Program-made: the position numbers and the translations under genes
Shown: in pieces, positions 14,659 through 23,371 of the stretch
Layout of the letters: each line of letters begins with the position of its first letter
Position numbering within the stretch: the stretch's first letter is position 1
The notes under the pieces: model-generated
Seen by the model: only the letters and a program-made list of their open reading frames with translations
What the model was told of the DNA's origin: nothing
Databases searched by the model: none
Origin: Flavobacterium taihuense
GTDB taxonomy: Bacteria > Bacteroidota > Bacteroidia > Flavobacteriales > Flavobacteriaceae
Length of the DNA: 54,438 nucleotides
NCBI RefSeq assembly: GCF_019351435.1
Contig: NZ_JAHWYN010000022.1
Location: 1-54,438 of the forward strand
Direction of reading: 5' to 3'

Positions 14659-14688
14659 AAATCCGCTTCGTTCGAAGCGGATTTATCT
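14659..14688. terminator. Terminator between the BlaR1 gene and the convergent saccharopine dehydrogenase gene
   Basis: AAATCCGCTTCG pairs with CGAAGCGGATTT. The stem is strong and lies between converging genes, so it may act in both directions. Confidence 0.7.
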
Positions 14689-14725
14689 AAAAAAAATTTA
14701 AAAAAAAATCTAAAATTAAAAAAAA

Positions 14726-16096
14726 TTAACTAAAAACTTTATCCGGATTGTAACCTATATAAGGCATAGCCTGCTCATGAAACACAACTCCATATTCTTC
14801 TAACTCTTTCAAAATGGGTTCATAAACTTCTTTACGAATCGGGAGCTGTACTCCTGAAGTTGTAATTTTACCGTTCAATATTAACAAAGTAGCCATAGCA
14901 ACTGGCAGTCCTACCGTTTTGGCCATAGCTGTATAGGTTTGGTCTTCTCCAATACAAACCATTTTAGAATCGATTTGCTTTTCTTCACCATTAAGCACAT
15001 ATCCAAATTTGTGATACATCACAATCATATCCTTGTCATCTGGTTCTAAAGTCCAACTATCAGTAAGTATTTTTTCAAGAATTTGTGCTGGTGTTGCATT
15101 TTTCAATCCTACTTTCTTATTTCGATTGAACAAATCCAATTCCAATAATTTATCCCACATGATATCATCTTGATCAATTTTTAGAATCAAGCGCATTTTA
15201 ATTTCAACTGAATCTGTTGGGTGATAAGGAAGGAAGGAATTTACAAATTGACGGTAACTCATGTTTTCCGAGTTTTCCATAATATAACTATCATCCGTCA
15301 TCCCCAATTGCACAAACATATTCCAAGCTTTAGAAAAACCAACTCTGCGAATCGTTCCTCTATATAAGGTAAGTACGTCATCAAGACCATAAACACTTCT
15401 GTATTTCAGTGAATCCCTGTTAGAATAGGCTTCAAATTTGCCATATCCTTCCACCTCCAAAAACTCAGTTCTTCGAAACAAACTCGTATATGGAATATAT
15501 TTATAAGCCCCTTCTTGAATGAATTTGGCTGCACCGCCTTGACCAGCAAGCACCACATTTCTTGGTGCCCAAGTAAATTTATAATTCCATAAATTATTGT
15601 CAGATTCTGGCGCTACAAGACCTCCACAAAAGGACTCAAACAAAAGCATTTTCCCTCCTTGCTCTCTAATCTCGTCAATCACTTTCATGGCACTCATGTG
15701 GTCGATTCCTGGATCAAGTCCAATTTCGTTCATAAAAATTAGATTGTTTGCTTTGGCAGCCTCATCCAATTCCTGCATCGCATCGCTTATATAGGAAGCC
15801 GTCACAAGATGTTTTTTATAAACGATACAATCTCTTGCTACTTCAATATGAAGGTGAGCCGGCAACATGGATATTACAATGTCAGCTTTTTGAATCGCAT
15901 TTTTTCTTTGATTTTCATCAAATATATCTAAAGCAATAGGAGTTGCATTTGGATGATTATTGGTCTTTTTTTGAGCTAAATCCAAAGACAAATCACCTAT
16001 AATAAGATGCAATTCTTCGGATACCGATTTATTCAAAAGGTATTGTATCAACGAAGAAGCAGATCTTCCTGCTCCAATAATAAGAATTGTTCTCAT
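14726..16096 (-). CDS. Saccharopine dehydrogenase-family oxidoreductase
   Basis: The 456-residue protein starts with a Rossmann motif (ILIIGAGRSASSL). It keeps the family pattern of DIVISMLP, the LVTASYI strand and NEIGLDPGIDHMSAM, and has a large C-terminal catalytic domain. It matches the saccharopine dehydrogenase / lysine-ketoglutarate reductase group, which interconverts saccharopine with 2-aminoadipate semialdehyde plus glutamate (or with lysine plus 2-oxoglutarate) using NAD(P). It stands alone with a long leader; TATGTTTG on the minus strand at 16214-16221 is a possible -7 box. Aminoadipate semialdehyde is also the predicted product of the hydroxylysine kinase/phospho-lyase fusion in this window, but the gene is separated by three unrelated genes. 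It may be a core lysine-metabolism gene. Confidence 0.88.
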   Translation of the reverse strand: MRTILIIGAGRSASSLIQYLLNKSVSEELHLIIGDLSLDLAQKKTNNHPNATPIALDIFDENQRKNAIQKADIVISMLPAHLHIEVARDCIVYKKHLVTASYISDAMQELDEAAKANNLIFMNEIGLDPGIDHMSAMKVIDEIREQGGKMLLFESFCGGLVAPESDNNLWNYKFTWAPRNVVLAGQGGAAKFIQEGAYKYIPYTSLFRRTEFLEVEGYGKFEAYSNRDSLKYRSVYGLDDVLTLYRGTIRRVGFSKAWNMFVQLGMTDDSYIMENSENMSYRQFVNSFLPYHPTDSVEIKMRLILKIDQDDIMWDKLLELDLFNRNKKVGLKNATPAQILEKILTDSWTLEPDDKDMIVMYHKFGYVLNGEEKQIDSKMVCIGEDQTYTAMAKTVGLPVAMATLLILNGKITTSGVQLPIRKEVYEPILKELEEYGVVFHEQAMPYIGYNPDKVFS

Positions 16097-16416
16097 GAGT
16101 TATTTTATTTTAAAATCGTAACATTATACATTCCAATATATTCTTCTTGTTAAACAGAATATTTATCCCTATTTAAAACAGATTAAATTTTGACTGTTTT
16201 TAAAAATATAACACAAACATACAATATTGTTGTATTTATAACAAATGATTTTTAAAAACATTTAGAATTAAAATCCATTTATCATTTTTGAAAATGAAGA
16301 AAAAAGCTCAAATACCTATGTTTTGAGTTACTAAAAAACTACTTTTATCATTGCATACAAAACACTTTTAGTTTAAAAATATTAGAAATACTTTTGCCTT
16401 TTATAAAACAAAAATA
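16097..16416. other. Divergent intergenic region
   Basis: The 320 bp between the divergent saccharopine dehydrogenase and DUF423 genes contain TAnnTTTG boxes for both directions (16214-16221 minus, 16389-16396 plus). I see nothing else in the A/T-rich sequence. Confidence 0.5.
16389..16396 (+). promoter_or_regulatory. -7 box before the DUF423 gene
   Basis: TACTTTTG matches TAnnTTTG, 20 bp before the ATG at 16417. Confidence 0.55.
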
Positions 16417-16812
16417 ATGGATAAAAAAATAATTACAACTTCGGCCATTTTAGGACTGATAGCAATAATTTTAGGAGCTTTTGGGGCACATGCCCTAAAA
16501 AAAGTACTCACTATTGAACAACTTACCACTTTTGAAACTGGTGTACGGTATCAAATGTACCATGCTTTGTTTTTATTGTTTATTGGAACAACAACAATAA
16601 TTCGTCAAAAATTAAAAAAAACGATCTATAATTTGACTGTTTTGGGAGTTATACTTTTTTCTGGTTCCATTTACCTGTTGGCTACCAATTCTTTGATGCC
16701 AATTGATTTGAAAATATTTGGATTCGTTACACCAATTGGGGGGATATTTCTTATTTCTGCATGGTTCCTCCTATTTTTTGACTTAATAAAACCAATAAAA
16801 AAAGAAAAATAA
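16417..16812 (+). CDS. DUF423-family small membrane protein
   Basis: The 131-residue protein has about four hydrophobic segments. It carries the DUF423 signature: GAFGAHAL near residue 21-28, FETGVRYQMYHALFLL, and a LFSGSIYLLA segment near 90. DUF423 (YwdK/YgdD) proteins are inner-membrane proteins of unknown function. The gene has its own -7 box and is followed by the separately promoted pckA. Confidence 0.9.
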   Translation: MDKKIITTSAILGLIAIILGAFGAHALKKVLTIEQLTTFETGVRYQMYHALFLLFIGTTTIIRQKLKKTIYNLTVLGVILFSGSIYLLATNSLMPIDLKIFGFVTPIGGIFLISAWFLLFFDLIKPIKKEK

Positions 16813-16839
16813 AATTTAATATGGTTCTAAAAAAAATTA

Positions 16840-16847
16840 TACTTTTG
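16840..16847 (+). promoter_or_regulatory. -7 box of the pckA promoter
   Basis: TACTTTTG is a perfect TAnnTTTG match, 37 bp before the ATG at 16885. Confidence 0.6.
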
Positions 16848-16884
16848 CGGTGAAATAAACAACACTCAAAAAAATTTATTTTTT

Positions 16885-18486
16885 ATGGACAACTACGCTT
16901 TGTTTACGAAATCGATTTCGTTAAAAGAACTGGGAATTGAAAATGCCAAAATTCAGTATCAACTAACCCCTAATGAGTTACACGATATTACCATTCAATC
17001 TGGACAGGGAGTTGAAAATTCTACTGGAGCACTAGCAATTAATACAGGTGAATTTACAGGACGTTCTCCACAGGATCGTTTTATTGTAAAAGATAGTATT
17101 ACCGAGGACAAAGTATGGTGGGGGAAAGTAAACATTCCTTTTGAACCAACAGCTTTTGATGCTCTTTACAAAAAAGTTACTGCTTACTTATCTAACAAAG
17201 AGATTTTTGTTAGAGATTCTTATGTTTGTGCCGATACCAACTACAGATTAAATGTTCGTGTAGTAACAGAAACCGCTTGGGCAAATTTGTTTTGTCACAA
17301 TATGTTTCTAAGACTTACTAATCAAGAACTAGAAAATTTCACTCCAGAGTGGACAGTAATTTGCGCTCCTGGATTCATTGCAGACCCAGCCATTGATGGG
17401 ACACGCCAAGGGAATTTTGCAATCTTAGATTTTACAAAAAAGATTGCGTTAATTGGAGGCACAGGATATACAGGAGAAATGAAAAAAGGAATTTTCTCGG
17501 CATTGAACTTTATTCTGCCTGTTTTCAAAAACACATTACCTATGCACTGTAGTGCTAATGTTGGAGAAGATGGTGATACTGCCATATTCTTTGGTTTATC
17601 TGGAACAGGAAAAACAACTTTATCTGCAGATCCAGCTCGAAAACTAATCGGTGATGATGAGCACGGATGGACTAACGAAAATACTGTTTTCAATTTTGAG
17701 GGAGGATGTTATGCGAAAGTAATCAATCTAACTGAAGAGAACGAACCAGACATTTTCAGAGCTATTAAAAAAGGAGCTATTCTTGAAAATGTGGTTTTCA
17801 AAGCAGGTACTAATGAAGTAGATTTTGAAGATGTTTCTATCACTCAAAACACAAGAGTAAGCTACCCAATTGACCATATTGATAATATTCAGCCTGGTTC
17901 TATTGGTAAAAACCCAAAAAACATATTTTTCTTAACTGCCGATGCCTATGGAATTTTGCCTCCTATATCCAAACTAACTGCTGGGCAAGCCGCTTATCAC
18001 TTTATATCTGGATATACTGCAAAAGTGGCCGGTACAGAAGCGGGTGTTACAGAACCGCAACCTAACTTTTCAGCTTGTTTTGGAGCGCCTTTCATGCCAT
18101 TACACCCAACAAAATACGCAGAAATGTTGAGTAAAAAGATGAAAGATGCCAATGTAAAAGTTTGGTTAATCAACACAGGATGGACAGGTGGACCTTATGG
18201 AACTGGAAGCCGAATGAAATTAAAATTCACTCGCGCCATGATTACTGCTGCTTTGAAAGGACAATTAGATGCTGTTGAGTTTATCAATCATGATGTGTTT
18301 GGAATTGCAATTCCACAATCTTGCCCAGAAGTACCTAGTGAAATTCTGAATCCAAGAAACACTTGGAAAGACAAAGAATTATATGACAAAAAAGCTGCCG
18401 AATTGGCTCATAAATTCGAAGAGAATTTTGCTAAATTTAAAGAATTTGCAAATGCTGAAATAATGGCAGGAGCTCCGATTGCTTAG
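16885..18486 (+). CDS. pckA: Phosphoenolpyruvate carboxykinase (ATP)
   Basis: The 533-residue protein has full family length. It shows the ATP-type signatures: RSPQDRF near the N-terminus, the P-loop GLSGTGKTTLSADP (residues 237-250), IGDDEHGW with metal-binding acids, and NTGWTGGPYG(T)GSR with the late Arg. The enzyme converts oxaloacetate and ATP to PEP, CO2 and ADP, the entry step of gluconeogenesis. That is needed when the cell grows on amino acids or peptides, which suits the catabolic cluster downstream, although pckA is a core gene. It has its own promoter box and a strong terminator. Confidence 0.98.
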   Translation: MDNYALFTKSISLKELGIENAKIQYQLTPNELHDITIQSGQGVENSTGALAINTGEFTGRSPQDRFIVKDSITEDKVWWGKVNIPFEPTAFDALYKKVTAYLSNKEIFVRDSYVCADTNYRLNVRVVTETAWANLFCHNMFLRLTNQELENFTPEWTVICAPGFIADPAIDGTRQGNFAILDFTKKIALIGGTGYTGEMKKGIFSALNFILPVFKNTLPMHCSANVGEDGDTAIFFGLSGTGKTTLSADPARKLIGDDEHGWTNENTVFNFEGGCYAKVINLTEENEPDIFRAIKKGAILENVVFKAGTNEVDFEDVSITQNTRVSYPIDHIDNIQPGSIGKNPKNIFFLTADAYGILPPISKLTAGQAAYHFISGYTAKVAGTEAGVTEPQPNFSACFGAPFMPLHPTKYAEMLSKKMKDANVKVWLINTGWTGGPYGTGSRMKLKFTRAMITAALKGQLDAVEFINHDVFGIAIPQSCPEVPSEILNPRNTWKDKELYDKKAAELAHKFEENFAKFKEFANAEIMAGAPIA

Positions 18487-18507
18487 TTAATTTTAATTCA
18501 ATACCTA

Positions 18508-18542
18508 AAAGAGCTGTTCTTAATCGAACAGCTCTTTTTTTT
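18508..18542 (+). terminator. pckA terminator
   Basis: AAAGAGCTGTTC pairs perfectly with GAACAGCTCTTT around a 6-nt loop, followed by a T-run. Confidence 0.9.
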
Positions 18543-18615
18543 GGTTATAAATAGCTGAAAAAAGTCTAACCAAAAACAAATCAACAATTTAAGATATAAT
18601 TAATTTATTTGGTAT

Positions 18616-18648
18616 TAAATTTGTACCGTCTTCCGATAATTATCGGAA
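18616..18648 (+). promoter_or_regulatory. Promoter box followed by an 18-bp perfect palindrome
   Basis: TAAATTTG (18616-18623) is a TAnnTTTG box. Eight bases on lies TTCCGATAATTATCGGAA (18631-18648), a perfect palindrome in the 5' leader of the DUF4407 gene. Similar CCGATA...TATCGG palindromes recur in flavobacterial intergenic DNA. It could be an operator or a leader hairpin. Confidence 0.5.
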
Positions 18649-18681
18649 CAAAAAATCAATCAATCAAAAATCAAATCAATC

Positions 18682-19782
18682 ATGTTAAAACAATTCTTTA
18701 TCCTTTGCTCAGGAGCTGACAAACAGCTGCTTGATGGTTGCTCCGATGGTGAACAAACCAAATTTGTCGGTATTGGTGCCACCGTTTTTTTTACCGCTGT
18801 CATGGCTTTCATCGCCAGTGCTTATGCCCTTTTTACTGTTTTTGATAACGTCATTCCCGCTTTACTTTTTGGCTTTGTGTGGAGTCTTCTTATTTTTAAT
18901 CTGGATCGTTTTATTGTTTCCACCATCAGAAAAAGGGATAGCTTCGCCAACGAATTGCTGCAGGCCACTCCCCGAATTATTTTGGCTTTCATCATCGCTA
19001 TCGTAATATCAAAACCTTTGGAGATTAAAATTTTCGAAAAGGAAATCAATACCGTTTTACTGAAAGAAAAAAATGCGATGGCCTTGAACAACAAAAAGGA
19101 AGTCGCTAATTATTTCAAATCGGATTTGGACAAAAACAAAAACGAGATCAAGAATCTTAAAACTGAAATCGCCAACAAGGAAAAAGAAGTAAACACACTT
19201 TATCAAACGTATATCCAAGAAGCCGAAGGAACTGCCGGAACAAAATTAATGGGAAAAGGGCCCGTATTTAAAGAAAAAATTGCCAAACATGACTTGGCCA
19301 AAAAAGAATTGGACACCATTCAAAAAAACAATTTAGCCAAAATAGCACTTCTTGAAAAAGGAAGCAAAACATTGCAAACCGATTTGGACAAAAAAGTGAC
19401 CGAAACCCAGCCTATCATTGATGGATTTGATGGTTTGATGGCACGAATCAACGCCTTGAATAAACTGCCTTGGATTCCCTCGTTTTTTATAATGCTTTTA
19501 TTTTTAGCGATTGAAACTTCTCCAATTATTGCCAAATTACTTTCGCCTAGAGGTGAATATGATTTCAAATTGGAAGACTTGGAAACAGCGCTTAAAGCTA
19601 CTATCGAGCAAGACAAATACCAACGAGAATTATTGATAAAAACCAGTGCTGCAATGCACGATAAAGTCTATGCTGATATTGCCGAGGACAAAAAATTATA
19701 TGATTTACAAAGAAAAAATGCTACCGAATTATTGGAACAACAATCCAATAACTTTTTAGAAAAGCAAATGAAAACATTATAG
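18682..19782 (+). CDS. DUF4407-family membrane protein
   Basis: The 366-residue protein has three hydrophobic segments in the first ~110 residues and a long charged helical/coiled-coil stretch (about 130-240). One more TM follows near 265-285 (IPSFFIMLLFLAIETSPI), then a charged C-terminal helix. FIVSTIRK and LAIETSPII are typical of DUF4407, a Bacteroidota-enriched family of unknown function. It is monocistronic, between the palindromic leader and a bidirectional terminator. Confidence 0.88.
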   Translation: MLKQFFILCSGADKQLLDGCSDGEQTKFVGIGATVFFTAVMAFIASAYALFTVFDNVIPALLFGFVWSLLIFNLDRFIVSTIRKRDSFANELLQATPRIILAFIIAIVISKPLEIKIFEKEINTVLLKEKNAMALNNKKEVANYFKSDLDKNKNEIKNLKTEIANKEKEVNTLYQTYIQEAEGTAGTKLMGKGPVFKEKIAKHDLAKKELDTIQKNNLAKIALLEKGSKTLQTDLDKKVTETQPIIDGFDGLMARINALNKLPWIPSFFIMLLFLAIETSPIIAKLLSPRGEYDFKLEDLETALKATIEQDKYQRELLIKTSAAMHDKVYADIAEDKKLYDLQRKNATELLEQQSNNFLEKQMKTL

Positions 19783-19786
19783 GAGA

Positions 19787-19808
19787 AGAGGCAATTATGC
19801 CTCTTTTT
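19787..19808. terminator. Terminator between converging genes
   Basis: AGAGGCA and TGCCTCT pair around an ATTA loop, followed by six T on the plus strand. It serves the DUF4407 gene and lies at the stop of the converging S37 peptidase gene. Confidence 0.85.
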
Positions 19809-21094
19809 TATTTCAACCAACCATTCAAAGTAGCAATAATCTTTTCTTGGTCTTCTTTTGGAAAATTTTTAACTCTCGTTGCATGACTGCCTCCTGGAAG
19901 CACCATCTTCAAAGCATCCAAACTAGGATTTATGGTTGGCGCACAAGACCCCCAAGTGTCAAATCCTCCATAGATATAAAGTATTTTATTACCCTTTGCC
20001 TCAACATATTTACGCACCTTTTTAATGTATTTTGGATTATACGTTATCGTAACCTCTTTGGGTGCAAATCGTGAATTAGAAGTACTTTTTACTGTTTTCA
20101 ACAAATTTCTTACGGGTTCGAAATCAAAACCATAATATCCCAATTCACTTAGATGCTGATAATAGGAGGGTAATAAATCAAAATACTTTTGATCATTGTA
20201 AGTGCTAATCCCTACTATCTTATTCAAATAATCAAACAATTCTTTTGGCGCAGCTCCCTCAACAGGAATATCTTCACATTTTCCGCCCCATTGCCAAAAA
20301 GAAAAAGGGAATTCTAAGGTTCCATATTCCAAAGCTTCTTCAACAGAAACTTCGGTAAAAGTCATTTTTTCATTCTCGGCATACTCTTTAATTTCCTTCA
20401 AAAGAGCTTCTCTATTTTGCAATAAAGCTCTCTGAAAACGAATGATTTTTGCTCTGCATTCGGGCGTACCCACAATTTTAACATGCTCCAAAGTCCTTGG
20501 ATCTTCCTGGGTATTGATCAATGGCGCAACATAAGGCATTGCCACATCTACATCATTGGGATATTTCGATTTATAAATTAATGTGGTTTCTCCTCCTTTA
20601 CTTATTCCCGTCGAAATCCATTTCCCTTTGTATAATTCTTTCAATTTTGTTGTGATGTTATGGTAGTCCTCGATCGCCTGATCATTGGTTAAATACTGCC
20701 ATTGAACTGGATTTGGCCTTGACTTACCATAAAATCGATATTCTACAGCCACTTGATTTGCGTTTAGCAATTTACTCACTTCGCTTTTTATGTTGCCGGT
20801 ATTATATCCGTGCGTTTCAATTACCATTGGATTATTAAAATCACAATGAGAAAGATAAATATAATGCTTAAAAGTTCCCTTTTCAGGATGTTTGTGATCC
20901 AATGGTTCATTCAAAATTAACTGATACGATTCAGTATAACCTTCTAAATTCTTAATTTCAGAAATCTCAGCATCAGGAAACAGCTCAATTAATTTTTTCT
21001 TTAAATCCGTTTGAGCAATTGTTCCTGTTTGGGCAAAACTCAAATAAGAACAAAAAAGGAATGATAGTATCAGTAGAATATTTTTAATTTTCAT
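19808..21094 (-). CDS. Secreted S37-family (PS-10) prolyl tripeptidyl aminopeptidase-like serine peptidase
   Basis: The start at 21094 is chosen because it places a clean signal peptide (MKIKNILLILSFLF...SFAQ) at the N-terminus. The longer in-frame start at 21145 would bury it. The mature ~405 residues follow the peptidase S37 family: YRFYGKSRP after the N-terminal strands, a nucleophile elbow GISKGG, a late YGGFDTWG (Asp) and GGSHATR (His). Characterised S37 enzymes remove Xaa-Yaa-Pro tripeptides from peptide N-termini, the very repeat of collagen. It is transcribed away from the operon beginning at 21250, so the two share a ~155-bp divergent region. Confidence 0.82.
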   Translation of the reverse strand: MKIKNILLILSFLFCSYLSFAQTGTIAQTDLKKKLIELFPDAEISEIKNLEGYTESYQLILNEPLDHKHPEKGTFKHYIYLSHCDFNNPMVIETHGYNTGNIKSEVSKLLNANQVAVEYRFYGKSRPNPVQWQYLTNDQAIEDYHNITTKLKELYKGKWISTGISKGGETTLIYKSKYPNDVDVAMPYVAPLINTQEDPRTLEHVKIVGTPECRAKIIRFQRALLQNREALLKEIKEYAENEKMTFTEVSVEEALEYGTLEFPFSFWQWGGKCEDIPVEGAAPKELFDYLNKIVGISTYNDQKYFDLLPSYYQHLSELGYYGFDFEPVRNLLKTVKSTSNSRFAPKEVTITYNPKYIKKVRKYVEAKGNKILYIYGGFDTWGSCAPTINPSLDALKMVLPGGSHATRVKNFPKEDQEKIIATLNGWLK

Positions 21095-21249
21095 TGCATA
21101 TTGGTTAGAATTATTTTTTAAAAATACAATCTCATCACACCTCAAAACGATACTATATTAACCTCAAATTGTAATATTTTATCTGATGCGGATTGAAAAG
21201 TATTTAAAAAAAATAAAAAGTTTAATTTTATTAAAAATCCAACCTTATA

Positions 21250-22212
21250 ATGAATACTATTCAACTCATTTCTGATTCGTTTATAGAGAACAATTGCAAT
21301 TTTAAACTTCTTATTGATCGGTTAAAAGATGGTTTTGCAAACCCATCTATAGAAGTACCAATGCGCCATCACCACGACTATCCAAATCCTCCAGAAGACA
21401 AAGACTCTACTTTGCTACTGATGCCTGCCTTTAATCCTGGGGTAGATGCGGGGGTAAAAATAGTAACAGCAAGTCCCAATAACGGCAACTATAATCTTCC
21501 TGCCATACAAGGAACCTATATTTATTTGGATGCCCATAAGGGTAATGTTAAAGCTATTTTGGATGGAAAATCACTAACCACAAAACGTACTGCTTCAACC
21601 TCAGCATTGGCCAGCAGCTATCTCTCCAGAGAAAATGCCTCTTCATTATTAATGATTGGAACAGGAGCTTTGGCTAAAAATTTAATCCAAGCACATGCCA
21701 CTGTACGGCCTATCACCAAAGTATATGTTTGGGGTAGATCATTGGAAAAAGCACAAGCGGTATGTGATGAATTATCGAATGCTTCTTATTCTTGCATAGC
21801 TATTACAAACATTGAAGATAAAATCTCCGAAGTCGATATTATCTCGTGTGCCACTTTATCACCTACTCCTATAGTCTTTGGAAAATGGCTGAAAGAGGGG
21901 CAACATCTCGATTTAGTGGGTGCCTACAAAAAGGATATGAGGGAAGCGGATGATGAAGCTGTTTTAAAATCATCAGTATTCTTAGACACTTACCAAGGAG
22001 GAATAAAAGAAAGCGGTGATATTGTAATCCCTTTAAATAATGGCACTTTAAACATAGAAGATATTAAAGCCGATCTATTCGAGTTGTGTACTGGCTCCAA
22101 AAAAGGGAGAACATCCGAAAAAGAAATCACCTACTTTAAATCAGTTGGGCATGCTCTAGAAGACTTGGTTGCTGCCTCTTATTTTTATTCTGAATTTATA
22201 TCCAAAAAATAA
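21250..22212 (+). CDS. Ornithine cyclodeaminase/mu-crystallin-family reductase, probable delta1-pyrroline-2-carboxylate reductase
   Basis: The 320-residue cytosolic protein has the OCD/mu-crystallin layout. The N-terminal substrate domain has VPMRHHHDYP and VDAGVKIV, and Lys69-type residues follow in that strand. LTTKRTASTSALAS and the Rossmann motif LMIGTGALAKNL come next. Members that accompany 3-hydroxyproline dehydratase reduce delta1-pyrroline-2-carboxylate to L-proline with NAD(P)H. The gene lies 5 bp upstream of exactly such a dehydratase, which is the main reason for this substrate call. Ornithine cyclodeaminase or another imine reductase remains possible. It opens the operon that runs to 31138. 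Confidence 0.85.
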   Translation: MNTIQLISDSFIENNCNFKLLIDRLKDGFANPSIEVPMRHHHDYPNPPEDKDSTLLLMPAFNPGVDAGVKIVTASPNNGNYNLPAIQGTYIYLDAHKGNVKAILDGKSLTTKRTASTSALASSYLSRENASSLLMIGTGALAKNLIQAHATVRPITKVYVWGRSLEKAQAVCDELSNASYSCIAITNIEDKISEVDIISCATLSPTPIVFGKWLKEGQHLDLVGAYKKDMREADDEAVLKSSVFLDTYQGGIKESGDIVIPLNNGTLNIEDIKADLFELCTGSKKGRTSEKEITYFKSVGHALEDLVAASYFYSEFISKK

Positions 22213-22217
22213 AAACT

Positions 22218-23285
22218 ATGTCTTCCACTTATAAAAACATACTTTCAAAAACAGATTATACAGTACCTCAGAATTGGGTGCAAATTAAAACCATTGACAT
22301 GCATACGGGCGGAGAACCCTTGCGTGTGATTGTTTCCGGGTTTCCTGAATTGAAGGGAACTTCTATATTAGAATATCGTCGAGACATTAAAGAAAATTAC
22401 GATTACCTCCGCACCGCACTTATGTTTGAACCTCGTGGCCATGCCGATATGTATGGTTGTGTTTTGTTTCCGCCAAATGATGAAACTGCCGATTTTGGCA
22501 TCCTATTTATGCATAACGAAGGCTACAGCACTATGTGTGGCCATGCCATTATTGCGATCAGTACTTTGGCTGTCAATATGAATTGGATTACGGTAAAAGA
22601 ACGAGAAAACAAACTGGAGATAGACGCTCCTTGTGGCCGAATAACTTCTTATGTAAATGTTCAATCTGGAGAAGTAACGGGAGTTCGTTTTCATTGTGTG
22701 CCAAGTTTTGTCGTAGGACTGGATCGTGAAGTCGAAGTACCAGGAATAGGGAAAATTATTTACGATTTGGCTTATGGTGGTGCCTTCTATGCGTATGTAG
22801 ATTTAAGAAAAAACAACACTTTAAAATTCGCCTTAACCGATTCTGATTATCGTACTATCATCCAAAACGGTATGGAGATCAAGCATGCTGTAATGCAACA
22901 AGACAAAGAAATACTGCATCCTTTTGAAGATGATTTGAGCTTTCTATATGGAACCATTTTTATTGATGATGCCCAGCAAAAAGAAAATCATAGCAGAAAT
23001 GTGTGTGTTTTTGCCGAAGGAGAAGTCGATCGATCCCCAACAGGCTCCGGTGTTTCGGGAAGAATTGCTATAGAAAAATCAAGAAATACAATAGATTACA
23101 ACAGCAAACTGGCAATTGAAAGTATTACGGGAAGTGTTTTTAATGCTTCTTTGTTTTCTGAAAAAGACTTCGGAACTTTTAAAGCCGTGATTCCTCAAGT
23201 GGAAGGAACAGCCCATATTACAGGTGCAAACACTTTTATTATTGACCCAAATGACCCTATGAAAAACGGTTTTATACTTAGATAA
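22218..23285 (+). CDS. Proline racemase-family trans-3-hydroxy-L-proline dehydratase
   Basis: The 355-residue protein has the proline-racemase fold with the first catalytic Cys in MCGHA (Cys107). The second catalytic position is Thr275 (DRSPTGSG), where racemases and epimerases have Cys. The Cys/Thr pair is the hallmark of trans-3-hydroxyproline dehydratase, which produces delta1-pyrroline-2-carboxylate from a minor collagen imino acid. The reductase needed for the next step is encoded 5 bp upstream. A true Cys/Cys epimerase paralogue lies at 36285-37295, so the two enzymes have split roles. No signal peptide is present. Confidence 0.9.
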   Translation: MSSTYKNILSKTDYTVPQNWVQIKTIDMHTGGEPLRVIVSGFPELKGTSILEYRRDIKENYDYLRTALMFEPRGHADMYGCVLFPPNDETADFGILFMHNEGYSTMCGHAIIAISTLAVNMNWITVKERENKLEIDAPCGRITSYVNVQSGEVTGVRFHCVPSFVVGLDREVEVPGIGKIIYDLAYGGAFYAYVDLRKNNTLKFALTDSDYRTIIQNGMEIKHAVMQQDKEILHPFEDDLSFLYGTIFIDDAQQKENHSRNVCVFAEGEVDRSPTGSGVSGRIAIEKSRNTIDYNSKLAIESITGSVFNASLFSEKDFGTFKAVIPQVEGTAHITGANTFIIDPNDPMKNGFILR

Positions 23286-23371
23286 ATATGAAATCGCCAT
23301 GATTCAAAATTACAAACAGGAATGAAAAATGGCGATACCACATTCCAATAAAAAGCAAATACTATTTCCAT

